Assembly: GCA_013152375.1 (NCBI GenBank)
Contig: JAADGM010000011.1
Location: 1 to 33,826 of the forward strand
Origin: FCB group bacterium
GTDB taxonomy: Bacteria; Fidelibacterota; Marinisomatia; SCGC-AAA003-L08; JACNLC01
Length of the DNA: 33,826 nucleotides
Direction of reading: 5' to 3'
Shown here: piece by piece, positions 23,265 through 31,957 of the stretch
How the letters are laid out: each line of letters opens with the position of its first letter
Numbering within the stretch: the first letter of the stretch is position 1
Made by a program: the position numbers and the translations under genes
Notes under the pieces: model-generated
The model's input: the letters and a program-made list of their open reading frames with translations, nothing else
Database searches by the model: none
Told to the model about the DNA's origin: nothing

Positions 23265-25949
23265 CTAAAAATCGTAAATAAGTCTCGCTTTAAAATATGA
23301 GTTCTGGAAGTGGTGGGCATCCGGTAAGTATTTCCGTCGATACTCCCAATCTCCAAGCAGCCTTACATCCGGCCGCAGCTGCCAGTCCACCCCTAAAAGC
23401 AGCGAGAGCTGATCAAAAACCGCAGCGCCCCTGCCTTTTGACAAACTCAGGCCTGACCGCAGCACGGCATCCCGGCGAGATAATCTGCGCTGCAGAATGA
23501 ACTTCATCTCGTTGACGCTCCGGGCCGAATACAGGCTGCCTTTGCCGAAGTTGTAGTAGGCATAATTATAGTTGAGTGTTGATGTCCAAAGCTCATCATA
23601 AGTTGAATTCAGGTGAAAAGTCAGCGTCTGACTATGGTTTTCCGGAGAAAAATAAGTCGAATTATCAGTGACGTCTGCATCCATCAGATCACGTTTGTCT
23701 GTGCGGGCGTAAGTAAAAGCGAGCTGCTGTTTCCCCCGATAAAAGAACGTATGAACAATCGTCAAAAGAATGAAATTATTGCGGGACTTTTCCTGGTTGG
23801 AGATGCCCAGAGTATCACCGTTCACATTTATGAACAGATTTGTGGCTGCACCCGCCTTCCGCCCCTCTGTCCGGAATTTCAGGCTCATTATCGGCAGGTC
23901 CGGGCCGGGTAACCAGGACATACTCAAACTCCCTCCCCTTGTTTTTGTGGTCGTTTCGGTGGCCAGGTTTATGGCATCATCCGTACTGAAATATTTGAGG
24001 GTCAGGGTGAGTTGGTCATTCAATAACTTCATCCTGTCCGAAAAGATGCGTTCCCGCAAATTCTGCTGAAGGTAGGGATTGGCCAGTGAGTTGAACTCTG
24101 GACCTATCTGCTGAAAACGAAATTGAAACCGATGGCGGAAATAATTCAGGTTCAGCGTCAGATTATATGCCATGGAGGGCATGTGCGAGATCAATTTCAA
24201 AATTCCTGATTCGGAGAATACATCCAGCGGCAGCAGGGGCGTTTGATTCAGTCCCATGTGGAAAATATTTTCATAGTCTGCAGGGTCAAAGGGCAGTGAC
24301 AGAGTACTGTCAAATTGTTCCTGAAGCAAAGCCTCTGACAGTACGGGCTCCCAGATGTTCCGGTTCAGCAGGCTGAATGATAATCCAGTACGGAATTGTA
24401 TCCGGTCTCGGTCAAAATGTAACTTCAGATCAGACCCCAGAATGAGATTATCCTGAGGTTTGGCGCCCTGCCAGTCCGATGTAAGGGGATTCAGGGTCAC
24501 AGTCCTATCGGTACCAAAGATGTCTTCCTTATGGGTCACGAGCGTCCGGTACGGGATACGATAGGTTGTATCACCGTCGTCAATTTCCATTTGTACCCAG
24601 TCAGCACCTCCGGGCTGGATCAGGCCGCTCACACTCTCAGGCAGGGTGATCAGGGCATCCGGAAGGCTGGAACGGATGGACCCTGCATCGTCTCTGGCCT
24701 TGATGAAATTTAAATTCCATTGTGCCCCCCGAGGGGACCCGATGCCAAGGTTGACGGCAAGCAGATTGCGTTTAAAAGTGTAGTTATCTCTGGAGAGTTT
24801 CAGATTCAAAGAGTCCTCATTTGCAATTGTGTTCTGCAGGCCGGCAGTGGGAATGAGCATACTGTTACGGAGGTCTGTGTACTGAACCGCCCTTGCCAGA
24901 GTCCCTTTGATCAGTTCTAGTTGAAAGGCTTTAAAACGGGTTGTGAATTGAAAGCCGCGCACCCGGTTGCCGTTCAAACCATATCGATTGAAAGTGGGGT
25001 GGAGGTCTCCAAGGTTTATTTTCAGATAGGGCAATGAGATTTTGAATAAGTAGCGGTTACGGGGCTGAGCGGTTTGCTTCTCCAGGCTGGTTAGACGGAT
25101 CCTGGAATCGATTTTGGCGACAGAATATTTAAAATGATGATCCAGGTAAATATTCCGTACAGAGACGGTCTGTTCATCCACCCGGCTGCCGGTATGGTCC
25201 GCGGCGAGCCTGCCGGACTGACTGATGGATGCTGTCGGACCGGACCCCTCCGCAGCGGATTCAACCGTAAAAGACCATCTTACAGGATCCCGACCGGTTC
25301 CCGTCATAACGGGTAAATAGACCGTTACGCTGTGGAGGCCCGGTGACAGGTATTTGGCATTATAGATCAGGTGGTTGCTGCGGATATCAGCTTCAGATGT
25401 GATGTCCCGGTTATCGAGCCGGACTTTAATATTATCAACATCCACGTTCTCCAGTCCGAAATAAGACAGATAAAGCATGGCTTCATCCCGGGGAATTCTG
25501 GCACCCGGAGCAGGTTCCATCAGAAATTCTGTCTGCAGGGGGAGCTGGTTTTCAGCGGATTGCCCGGGTTCCGGATAAAGGGGCACGACGACCGGATTAA
25601 GGGCGGGGTTCACCGATGGCCAGGTAACAGCTGCCGCACCGGAGCCGGTCTCCAGTTCAAGATAATATTCAAGTGCACGGGTATCCCGGGAGGGAGGTTC
25701 TACTTCTGCTTCAAAGCGGTGGTTTTGCAGAGGTGTCAGTCTCTGCATAAGATAGTCATTTTCACCGGACTGTCTGTAAAAAACAAGCAGCCCGGGCGAG
25801 GGAACATCCTCAACACCGCTTACAAAAGCTTCAATGATCAGCGCCTCGCCATAATTGAAGGAGACTGGAGGCGTATGCCAAATGGATTGAGACAGACACA
25901 GGGCTCCTGACAGGAGCACAGGAATGAACAGATAGATTTTTTTTATCAT
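23265..25949 (-). CDS. Large outer-membrane beta-barrel protein, function unknown
   Basis: An 894-residue protein with a signal peptide (MIKKIYLFIPVLLSGALCLS). Residues about 25-245 resemble two Ig-like modules, with LIIEAFVSGVEDVPSPGLLVFYRQSG and later NIKVRLDNRDIT and LSPGLHSVTVYLP. From about 265 onward alternating strands with aromatic ends continue to the C-terminus, which closes with YFKARLIYDF. A terminal Phe and periodic short turns are typical of an outer-membrane barrel. No named family is recognised. GAGAAG precedes the ATG. It sits between a lipoprotein and the PH-like membrane protein in the operon that ends with the CHASE2 cyclase. It could be the surface component whose state the periplasmic sensor reads, but this is inference from position. 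Confidence 0.7.
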   Translation of the reverse strand: MIKKIYLFIPVLLSGALCLSQSIWHTPPVSFNYGEALIIEAFVSGVEDVPSPGLLVFYRQSGENDYLMQRLTPLQNHRFEAEVEPPSRDTRALEYYLELETGSGAAAVTWPSVNPALNPVVVPLYPEPGQSAENQLPLQTEFLMEPAPGARIPRDEAMLYLSYFGLENVDVDNIKVRLDNRDITSEADIRSNHLIYNAKYLSPGLHSVTVYLPVMTGTGRDPVRWSFTVESAAEGSGPTASISQSGRLAADHTGSRVDEQTVSVRNIYLDHHFKYSVAKIDSRIRLTSLEKQTAQPRNRYLFKISLPYLKINLGDLHPTFNRYGLNGNRVRGFQFTTRFKAFQLELIKGTLARAVQYTDLRNSMLIPTAGLQNTIANEDSLNLKLSRDNYTFKRNLLAVNLGIGSPRGAQWNLNFIKARDDAGSIRSSLPDALITLPESVSGLIQPGGADWVQMEIDDGDTTYRIPYRTLVTHKEDIFGTDRTVTLNPLTSDWQGAKPQDNLILGSDLKLHFDRDRIQFRTGLSFSLLNRNIWEPVLSEALLQEQFDSTLSLPFDPADYENIFHMGLNQTPLLPLDVFSESGILKLISHMPSMAYNLTLNLNYFRHRFQFRFQQIGPEFNSLANPYLQQNLRERIFSDRMKLLNDQLTLTLKYFSTDDAINLATETTTKTRGGSLSMSWLPGPDLPIMSLKFRTEGRKAGAATNLFINVNGDTLGISNQEKSRNNFILLTIVHTFFYRGKQQLAFTYARTDKRDLMDADVTDNSTYFSPENHSQTLTFHLNSTYDELWTSTLNYNYAYYNFGKGSLYSARSVNEMKFILQRRLSRRDAVLRSGLSLSKGRGAAVFDQLSLLLGVDWQLRPDVRLLGDWEYRRKYLPDAHHFQNSYFKARLIYDF

Positions 25950-25986
25950 TATCTTCTCGTTTAAATCAATATTTGGTTATCCGGTC

Positions 25987-26463
25987 CTAGGGTCCTCCGT
26001 TGTACTCCAGCAAGGGGTACATGGGTTCGTCTGCGCCGTATTGAAAAATACGCAGCTGCACATTCTCGTGGATTAAGGATATATCAAAACCAATGTTTTC
26101 TGTTATTAAGTCAGTGCAGGGGTCCCCCTTATCATCGTGTGACAGATAGAGCGCGCACTGATAGCTGTTCATTACCCAGATCGGTTCCGTGGCATACATC
26201 CGCATTGAATGAGACCTGCAGCCCCCCTCATAACTCACGTTAAGACGCAGGGTGTCCGCCACGATGGACCGGCTGTTGATCTGGATCCAGTCGATCTCAA
26301 CGGCATCTCTGTTGAAAGTATCCGGATTTGTGATCATGATCACAGGGTCGTTACCGGAGTTTTGCGGTTTATTGAATTCCAGCGGTTCGCAGCCTGTGAC
26401 AAAAATCAGGTAACAGAGCGCACTTGTCAGACAGGTCTTTGCAAAGTTGTTGAATGGATTCAT
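25987..26463 (-). CDS. Lipoprotein, function unknown
   Basis: A 158-residue predicted lipoprotein. The start at 26463 is preferred over the in-frame ATG at 26487 because GGAGG lies about 6 bases upstream of it. A hydrophobic segment (LTSALCYLIFVTGC) ends in a lipobox with the acylated Cys, followed by EPLEFNKPQNSG. The remainder is beta-rich with pairs of cysteines (GGCRSHSM, YQCALYLSHDDKGDPCTD) that could form disulfides in the periplasm. The segment IDWIQINSRSIVADTLRLNVSYEGGC looks like a small beta-sandwich strand pair. I recognise no family. Gaps are 33 bases to FecR upstream and 37 to the barrel gene downstream, so it is in the same operon. Confidence 0.7.
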   Translation of the reverse strand: MNPFNNFAKTCLTSALCYLIFVTGCEPLEFNKPQNSGNDPVIMITNPDTFNRDAVEIDWIQINSRSIVADTLRLNVSYEGGCRSHSMRMYATEPIWVMNSYQCALYLSHDDKGDPCTDLITENIGFDISLIHENVQLRIFQYGADEPMYPLLEYNGGP

Positions 26464-26496
26464 ACCTGGCCTCCTAATTATCTCCACCGGCAGAAT

Positions 26497-27192
26497 TTAT
26501 TGATATTTGATAATGAGCTGTTTCACATCGCCGTCTTCATTTTGGAAATCCAGTCTGATCTCATTTTCAAACGTCCCCGATCCCGGTGTTTCACCATCAA
26601 TCTCGGGCAGGACTTTTAAATCATCCGCCTTCAGGGGTCTTACCGTCAATTCTCCTGTCGGCAGAGAAACCACCACCGTGTTAGTCCCGAGCTGAATGCT
26701 TTGCCGGGAAGTGTTGTTTACGATCCTGACGACACCATCAAATCCGAAAAACTGATCACCCGCATTGCGGTTGCATTTCAGCCAGAAAACCGTACCTTTC
26801 ACCGAAGCTACGGAGGTGGGAGTGACAATCCGAAACTCTGTACTTCGCTGCGGACTCACCTCAAATTTTAGAATTCCGTTGTCGATTTTCACCAGCTTGT
26901 TGATTGCGGACCCCTTAACTGTTCCGCTTACATAGATTTCCGTGTCAGCGGTGATCTTGATCGTGCTGCCGTCATCAAGATAGACATATTTGGTAAAGCC
27001 GTCAGGCCCCGTTTGGATGAAATCGTTATCGAACAGTTCACTGCCTTTGGGCAGGACCGGCACAAGCTCCGTTGAAGAATACTTCCGATAATTTACCCGG
27101 CCGCTGGATTTGGTCACGAGACCGATGGCGGTCTCCTCCGCCGGGAGCAGCCCGAACCCCAGCAATAAAAGCGATATAACAAACTTGGTCAC
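26497..27192 (-). CDS. FecR-domain secreted protein
   Basis: A 231-residue exported protein with a signal peptide (MTKFVISLLLLGFGLLPAEE). The FecR domain runs from about 24 to 175: GLVTKSSGRVNYRK, LPKGSELFDNDFIQTGPDGF, LDDGSTIKITADTEI, VDNGILKFEV-like strands, and FRIVTPTSVASVKGTVFWL, the most diagnostic part. FecR domains are periplasmic signal-transducing modules; in the classic case they relay from an outer-membrane receptor to a sigma factor. No sigma factor is nearby, but a CHASE2 cyclase lies at the operon end. The start is GTG 27192, overlapping the stop of the upstream gene by 4 bases. The C-terminal 50 residues are acidic. Confidence 0.88.
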   Translation of the reverse strand: MTKFVISLLLLGFGLLPAEETAIGLVTKSSGRVNYRKYSSTELVPVLPKGSELFDNDFIQTGPDGFTKYVYLDDGSTIKITADTEIYVSGTVKGSAINKLVKIDNGILKFEVSPQRSTEFRIVTPTSVASVKGTVFWLKCNRNAGDQFFGFDGVVRIVNNTSRQSIQLGTNTVVVSLPTGELTVRPLKADDLKVLPEIDGETPGSGTFENEIRLDFQNEDGDVKQLIIKYQ

Positions 27193-28370
27193 GGCTGAAC
27201 CTCCGCTCCCGTGATCTCAAGGTCCTGTGTTTGAATTTCTTCCCTGATCCGCGTCAGTTGCTGAAGGGGCAAATCTTCGCCATTGAGGTTGAAATTTGGC
27301 CCGGAAAGGGTATATCCGTCCAGCGAGCCACCCGGTCCGAAGAAGGTTGTATATTGTCCGTCACCCAGCAAGGCCCTGATAACTTCTAGATAAGCACTGT
27401 TGGATGTCCATTGACCCACGCCGGTATCGATGCGAAAAATAAAAATCTCACTTAACTGCTCCTCCCGGCCCAGGGTTGTCTCGAACTCTCGTCTCAGCTG
27501 CCACACGTATAATTTGCCCGGCTGTAAATCCAGTGCCGCAGTGGTGGGGTACTGAAAGACATTTAAATTACCATCAATCGGATAGTACTCATCAGTTTGG
27601 ACGAGAGGCAGTACAGACATATCATTGATGGCATCGGAGAGTGAATTGTGGATTCCCGGCTTGTATTCACAGACCCGTATTCCCAGACTGCATTTTGATT
27701 TGCCGTCGATCTCGGCGCAATAATCAGCATTCCAGTTAAATACCGGGTAGGTAGTGCGGACTGTTGTCTCTTCAACTGCATCCAGTGAACCGCCGGGAGA
27801 CAGCAAATCGAGATAGGCCGGTTCATAGACCTCCAGCGTCTGGACCAATTCACAGCTCACGCTGCCGTCATGGATGAGCCTGCTGATGAACCTGTATATG
27901 CCATCCGGTAACCGGCTGTTTTGGAGCATGACGGAGGCGAAAGCATCATAGCGGTCATCGGCCAAATCAATGCTGTCCCAGCTCACATTATCGATCAGTG
28001 CTCCCTCCACCAGGGTCTCACCTGTGAGGTCGGTGTTTCGTACCAGCAATTCATGCTGGACATCGAAGACACGGGCCCGGAGAACGCCGAAATTTGTGAA
28101 ATCTTCGAATCCAAGCTGGGGTGAAAATATCTGAATTGTGAATTCAAAATCGAAATCATCCGCCTGCGAATATTCATCGTTCGCATTGAAAATCCGGTAT
28201 TGAAAGAGATCAAAATTCTGGGCACCCGTATCCATATCGATGGCACTTAAATAATAGGCCACGATCTGATCATTGAAATAAAGTTCTTCGAATTGCCAGT
28301 CACCATCGCAGTCCGAAGAGAAGCTGAAGGTCAGAAGTGAGGCAAATAACAATGCCGCAAAGGGTCGCAT
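27189..28370 (-). CDS. Secreted Fn3-like protein, function unknown
   Basis: A 393-residue exported protein with a signal peptide (MRPFAALLFASLLTFSFSS) and a strong ribosome-binding site (AGGAGG) before the ATG, so it is the first gene of the operon. Residues 25-180 are a beta-rich domain (FQYRIFNANDEYSQADDFDFEFTI). Residues about 180-315 look like a fibronectin-type module: TYPVFNWNADYC, LGIRVCEYKPG, then GKLYVWQLRREFET and EIFIFRI. Cysteine pairs could form disulfides. The C-terminus contains a glycine-rich FFGPGGSLDGYTLSGPN. I recognise no family. It overlaps the FecR gene by 4 bases, implying coupled synthesis and probably a joint envelope function. Confidence 0.7.
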   Translation of the reverse strand: MRPFAALLFASLLTFSFSSDCDGDWQFEELYFNDQIVAYYLSAIDMDTGAQNFDLFQYRIFNANDEYSQADDFDFEFTIQIFSPQLGFEDFTNFGVLRARVFDVQHELLVRNTDLTGETLVEGALIDNVSWDSIDLADDRYDAFASVMLQNSRLPDGIYRFISRLIHDGSVSCELVQTLEVYEPAYLDLLSPGGSLDAVEETTVRTTYPVFNWNADYCAEIDGKSKCSLGIRVCEYKPGIHNSLSDAINDMSVLPLVQTDEYYPIDGNLNVFQYPTTAALDLQPGKLYVWQLRREFETTLGREEQLSEIFIFRIDTGVGQWTSNSAYLEVIRALLGDGQYTTFFGPGGSLDGYTLSGPNFNLNGEDLPLQQLTRIREEIQTQDLEITGAEVQP

Positions 28371-28524
28371 GATATCCTCCTAATCTAAAAAAATATGACT
28401 GTTCACTCCCCGGAAATTATTGGAAAATGAGCGCTGAAACAAATACAAAGTTTAAGATGCCTTTCCGAAGGGTCAGCAGCATGCTGCCCAGAGCCGAACT
28501 GCATTTCTGCAGACAGAATAAAAT

Positions 28525-29202
28525 TCAGCAGTCGGGATCCGCCATGGGCACAAATCTCACCGGCAGTACTTTTCGGATTTGTGGATTTTCATCATGACAT
28601 TGCGTGATGACCAGCAGGTCCTGCGAGAAGGCTCCAACCGGCAGCACAATCCGACCTGATCTCGTGACCTGATGGTACAGGTTTGTTGGAATTTCATTTG
28701 GAGCTGCGGTTATCAGGATACGGTCGAAAGGCGCAGCTTCAGGCCATCCCCGGTGCCCGTTGCCCTCCCGACATTTAAAATTTGTAAAATTCAGGGTATT
28801 AAGTCTGCACCGGGCAGAAGCTGATAATTCGGGGTTGATTTCAATTGTGAATACGCTCCTGGCGAGCTGACAGAGAATCGCCGTCTGATATCCGGAGCCC
28901 GTGCCGATCTCGAGAACCCTTTCTTTGCCGGTGAGTGTTAGCACTTCCGTCATCAGCGCCACGATGTAAGGTTGTGAGATAGTCTGGTGTCCGCCTATGG
29001 GCAGCGGGCCGTCGGCATAAGCCGAGGTTCGTAAATAATCCGGTACAAATTTATGGCGTGGTGTGCGGGCCATCACCTTCAGAAGGGCAGGCTCACGAAT
29101 TCCTCTGGGGACGAGCTGGGTCTCCACCATAGTTCTGGCCTCGGTCTGCCAGTGGGGTTCATCGGAGCCGGCAGAGGTGTCAAATCCTGGGGATATGTTC
29201 AT
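28525..29202 (-). CDS. pcm: Protein-L-isoaspartate O-methyltransferase
   Basis: A 225-residue enzyme that methylates isoaspartyl residues arising in ageing proteins, starting their repair with AdoMet. Family motifs in order are MVETQLVPRGI, VMARTPRHKFVP, the YADGPLPIGGHQTISQPYIV segment (the catalytic Ser and substrate loop), motif I VLEIGTGSGYQTAIL, FTIEINPEL, GNGHRGWPEAAPFDRILITAA, and GRIVLPVG. Its length matches the family. The usual GDG before xxGW is GNG here. It lies downstream of the dockerin protein and upstream of the envelope operon. An isoaspartyl peptidase gene lies about 3 kb away on the same strand. The GTAGAGCG upstream gives only a weak ribosome-binding site. Confidence 0.96.
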   Translation of the reverse strand: MNISPGFDTSAGSDEPHWQTEARTMVETQLVPRGIREPALLKVMARTPRHKFVPDYLRTSAYADGPLPIGGHQTISQPYIVALMTEVLTLTGKERVLEIGTGSGYQTAILCQLARSVFTIEINPELSASARCRLNTLNFTNFKCREGNGHRGWPEAAPFDRILITAAPNEIPTNLYHQVTRSGRIVLPVGAFSQDLLVITQCHDENPQIRKVLPVRFVPMADPDC

Positions 29203-29301
29203 CGCTCTACACCTGCATTGTACATTATTTATGGATTGTCAGGTGGATCGGAGAGAAGCTGACCTTCAATTTTCAAGACCACTGCTGTAAAACCGTCCTG
29301 C

Positions 29302-29323
29302 GGAGGGCACCCTTGCTCCCTCC
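29302..29323 (-). terminator. Stem-loop after the Cys-rich dockerin gene
   Basis: GGAGGG (29302-29307) and CCCTCC (29318-29323) can pair around a 10-base loop directly behind the stop of the dockerin gene. There is no T run next to the stem (TTTT comes about 9 bases later on the minus strand), so it is a weak terminator or an mRNA-stabilising stem. Confidence 0.3.
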
Positions 29324-29326
29324 TTA

Positions 29327-30496
29327 TCATCCGCCCATGATCAACGATATCAAGTTTACCGCATCGAGAACATCCACGGAGCCGTCCCAGATCAGATCGG
29401 CAGTCCAGAGCTCGTAATCTGTGGGAGTTATCTGCATCATGATAATGGAGATGAGCCTAACTGCGTCTAATACATCCAGGGAACCGTCCCCGTTGACATC
29501 ACCGTTTCCGGGACATTGATTCTCTCCGAAACAGAGTCCGCAGAAATCCAACTCTTCCGTCAGACAGCAGGCTGCATTTACATCCGTGATGTGGTCACCG
29601 AAACATTCATCGGCACAGTCCATGTCACTGTTGGCAGGATGGCCCGTGTCACCTTCTGAACAGATCTCACAATCATCAATAAAAGCCGTACCGAAGCAGT
29701 CGCCGTTGCAGTCCATATCGGCGTTATCTCCAAAGCAAACACTGCAGTCGTCCATGGCCCAGTTTTCCTGCATTCCCGTCGCTCCCCCCACACATTCGCT
29801 GCAGTCATCAATAAAAGCCGTACCGAAGCATTCATTATTGCAGTCCATATCCGAATTTGCAGGATGCCCTGTGAACCCTTCCGAGCAAACGTCACAGTCA
29901 TCCATGTAGGCAAAGCCAAAGCAGTCGCCGTTGCAGTCCATGTCACCGTTATACCCGAAGCAGACACCGCAGTCATCCATAGCCCAGTTTTCCTGCTGGC
30001 CTGTTTCACCACCTACACATTGACCGCAGTCATCATAAAAGGCGGTACCGCCGGGAGTTCCGTAACAGTCGGGAATGATTGCATCGAGGTACGTAATAAA
30101 GTAAAATTCAAAATTTGCCCAGCCAAAATTTTCTGAAGGTTCGGCATTGTAATATTGGTTGTCTGATGCGTCATAGATCATGAATTCGGGGAATTGGCCC
30201 GGCAGCATATACCCGTCGCTGTTGATATCGCCGTCGTCGCCCATGACAGGGACTTCAGTAAATTCACCGGACCACTGCACAGAGCCCACGCAGATGTCGC
30301 CGTTGAAGGCACCGATCCAGTCGTTTGTATCCAGTGCCGAACCGTCGATAGAGGCAAATTGAACAAAGTAAAAAGCCTCCGCCGTTGATATATTGTAATC
30401 AAAGAGGGCAGGCGGGTCCTGCGCCCTGGCTGGTGTGAGGAGAAAAATTACAGAAATAGTCAGCAGCAGTGTGGTGATGAAGTTCTTGTGTTTCAT
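29327..30496 (-). CDS. Secreted Cys-rich repeat protein with dockerin-like C-terminus
   Basis: A 389-residue exported protein with a signal peptide ending TPARA (21-25). Residues about 30-145 form a domain seen in many FCB secreted proteins (DTNDWIGAFNGDICVG, then EFMIYDASDNQYYNAEP). Residues 155-303 are a Cys-rich repeat array: two near-identical units of about 75 residues, each with three DDCxxC modules (CVGGxTGxQENWAMDDC, CFGxNxDMDCNGDC, CSEGxTGHPANSDMDC). The C-terminus (331-388) holds two dockerin-type calcium repeats, GDVNGDGSLDVLDAVRLI and DLIWDGSVDVLDAVNLI; the second lacks part of the first acidic set. There is no type IX sorting domain. Probably surface-attached or released. Confidence 0.85.
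   Translation of the reverse strand: MKHKNFITTLLLTISVIFLLTPARAQDPPALFDYNISTAEAFYFVQFASIDGSALDTNDWIGAFNGDICVGSVQWSGEFTEVPVMGDDGDINSDGYMLPGQFPEFMIYDASDNQYYNAEPSENFGWANFEFYFITYLDAIIPDCYGTPGGTAFYDDCGQCVGGETGQQENWAMDDCGVCFGYNGDMDCNGDCFGFAYMDDCDVCSEGFTGHPANSDMDCNNECFGTAFIDDCSECVGGATGMQENWAMDDCSVCFGDNADMDCNGDCFGTAFIDDCEICSEGDTGHPANSDMDCADECFGDHITDVNAACCLTEELDFCGLCFGENQCPGNGDVNGDGSLDVLDAVRLISIIMMQITPTDYELWTADLIWDGSVDVLDAVNLISLIMGG
29588..30034 (-). repeat. 225-bp tandem duplication inside the Cys-rich gene
   Basis: Two adjacent copies, 29810-30034 (75 codons) and 29588-29809 (74 codons), encode nearly the same protein unit. Within each copy a shorter sub-period of about 19 to 31 codons (the DDCxxC module) recurs three times. 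DNA words such as TCATCAATAAAAGCCGTACC recur at about 29675 and 29811, so copy number could vary by slippage or recombination. Confidence 0.8.
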
Positions 30497-30578
30497 AAAT
30501 TACTTTCGTTCGGGTTATTTCGTCTTGAATTCGAGGGTGTCAATTTAGATTATTCCAAAGCATTCAACAAGGGTAAAA

Positions 30579-31955
30579 TTAGCTGTTTTCGATTTTGGTG
30601 TACGACAGTAAATGACGATATTCCAGCAGTGCGTTTAACGCATGCTGAACATAGTCGATGCGGATTTCCGTTGCCCGGTCATTGAATCGGTCGCCGTCAA
30701 TAAAACCTTCTTCGGAAAAGGGTCGGCTGTCACGTGTAAAACCGCCCCGGTAGGGCCCCTTTTGAATCTGCGTACTTTGTAAAAAGCAAATACCCCCGCG
30801 GACAGCTTTGAGGATTTGCCGGCGAAGGTCCGCCCTTTCTTCCGGAATGATTTTAAGGGCAGCCAGAAGTCCTTCAAGGCGGGTGGCCGTGGGTGTTGTC
30901 TTGCCGTCCCGGGTGAGACATCCTCCCAAACGCTGTTCTGTCGAGTATCTCGGTTTTTTTTCAGCAAGAATGCTTTCAGAGATTTGTATTGCATGATCAA
31001 CGATAGTGCGGCGTACTTCATCTGTGAGAGAGTCATTTTTGAACTTTAAGATCTCTGCTGATGCGATGAGAGCCCAATTGTCTGCAGGCGCATAATCGAG
31101 GTCGGCCCGGGAACGCGCCAGATAGGTCAACCCGCGTATAGCTCCGTCCAGCCATTTCTGTGAGGGATAAATTCGGAATAAGGAGATCAGACCGAGGATG
31201 GCTTCGCCGGGATAATACAGCGATGGGTTCGTATCATCGAGTCCTTGCCGGTCGATGTAGCGGGAATAAAATTCGCCGGTGTCTTTCTGCATGAAAAGTA
31301 AAAAATCTCCCATGGCTCCCAGTTGTTTCAAGTCGATCTTATCCGGAAATGCCGCCCCGTAGGTAGCCATAGCCGTCAGGCCGAGTCCTGTTCCGCCCAG
31401 TTTCAACTGCTTCGGTGACCGACTGGAAGTTATCCACGGGTATGACCAGACTCCCAGGAGGTTCGGATGGCCGGGAACAGCCTCAAGAGATTTCTGCTGC
31501 ATGAAACCAAGCGCATTTTCTACAGCCGTCAAAGCGGCACGGTCGTTGGATTGGCGGAAATACTTGGCCAGTATATAAACAGTCCCTGCGTGCCGCAGCA
31601 GGTTATAGCGTTTGGCCGGTACGACGGCAGGGTTTATATTCACCCGATATAGGAATTGTCCGTCGGGATTGCAGACCTTCTCGAGATAACGAGCTGCCTG
31701 ACGGATTGAGCGGTTGAGCCTGGCCTGGTTTTCCGCAGTAATTCCTTTCGATGCCCTGGAAGCACAGTCTGACGGCGGTGGGAACAATTCTGCCAGTTCC
31801 AGGCGGATGGTGTCGGTCACGGTCGAATCAACGGGAGCAGGTTCCGGAATCCCCTGACCGATTTGTTCAGGGGGAGAGATCATAAAGGGCAGATAGATAA
31901 CCAACCCGAAAAACAGGCCGATGGCGAGCATAGCATATTTCTGAGCCCGGGTCAC
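30579..31955 (-). CDS. Membrane-anchored alpha/alpha-toroid protein, function unknown
   Basis: A 458-residue protein with one N-terminal anchor (about 8-27, AMLAIGLFFGLVIYLPFMI) and a Pro-rich linker. A helical domain then resembles the alpha/alpha-barrels of terpene-cyclase or glycan-active enzymes. Repeating helix pairs contain YNLLRHAGTVYILAKYF, GGTGLGLTAMATYGAAF, FMQKDTGEFYSRY, YYPGEAILGLISLFRIY, and a late GGFTRDSRP with an EIRIDYVQHALNALLEY ending. I have seen the RYNxLRHAGTxYxL and YPGEAxLxL pattern in uncharacterised proteins only. The GTG start lies 2 bases after the stop of the isoaspartyl peptidase gene, so the two are translationally coupled. Substrate and activity are unknown. 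Confidence 0.65.
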   Translation of the reverse strand: MTRAQKYAMLAIGLFFGLVIYLPFMISPPEQIGQGIPEPAPVDSTVTDTIRLELAELFPPPSDCASRASKGITAENQARLNRSIRQAARYLEKVCNPDGQFLYRVNINPAVVPAKRYNLLRHAGTVYILAKYFRQSNDRAALTAVENALGFMQQKSLEAVPGHPNLLGVWSYPWITSSRSPKQLKLGGTGLGLTAMATYGAAFPDKIDLKQLGAMGDFLLFMQKDTGEFYSRYIDRQGLDDTNPSLYYPGEAILGLISLFRIYPSQKWLDGAIRGLTYLARSRADLDYAPADNWALIASAEILKFKNDSLTDEVRRTIVDHAIQISESILAEKKPRYSTEQRLGGCLTRDGKTTPTATRLEGLLAALKIIPEERADLRRQILKAVRGGICFLQSTQIQKGPYRGGFTRDSRPFSEEGFIDGDRFNDRATEIRIDYVQHALNALLEYRHLLSYTKIENS

Positions 31956-31957
31956 GG

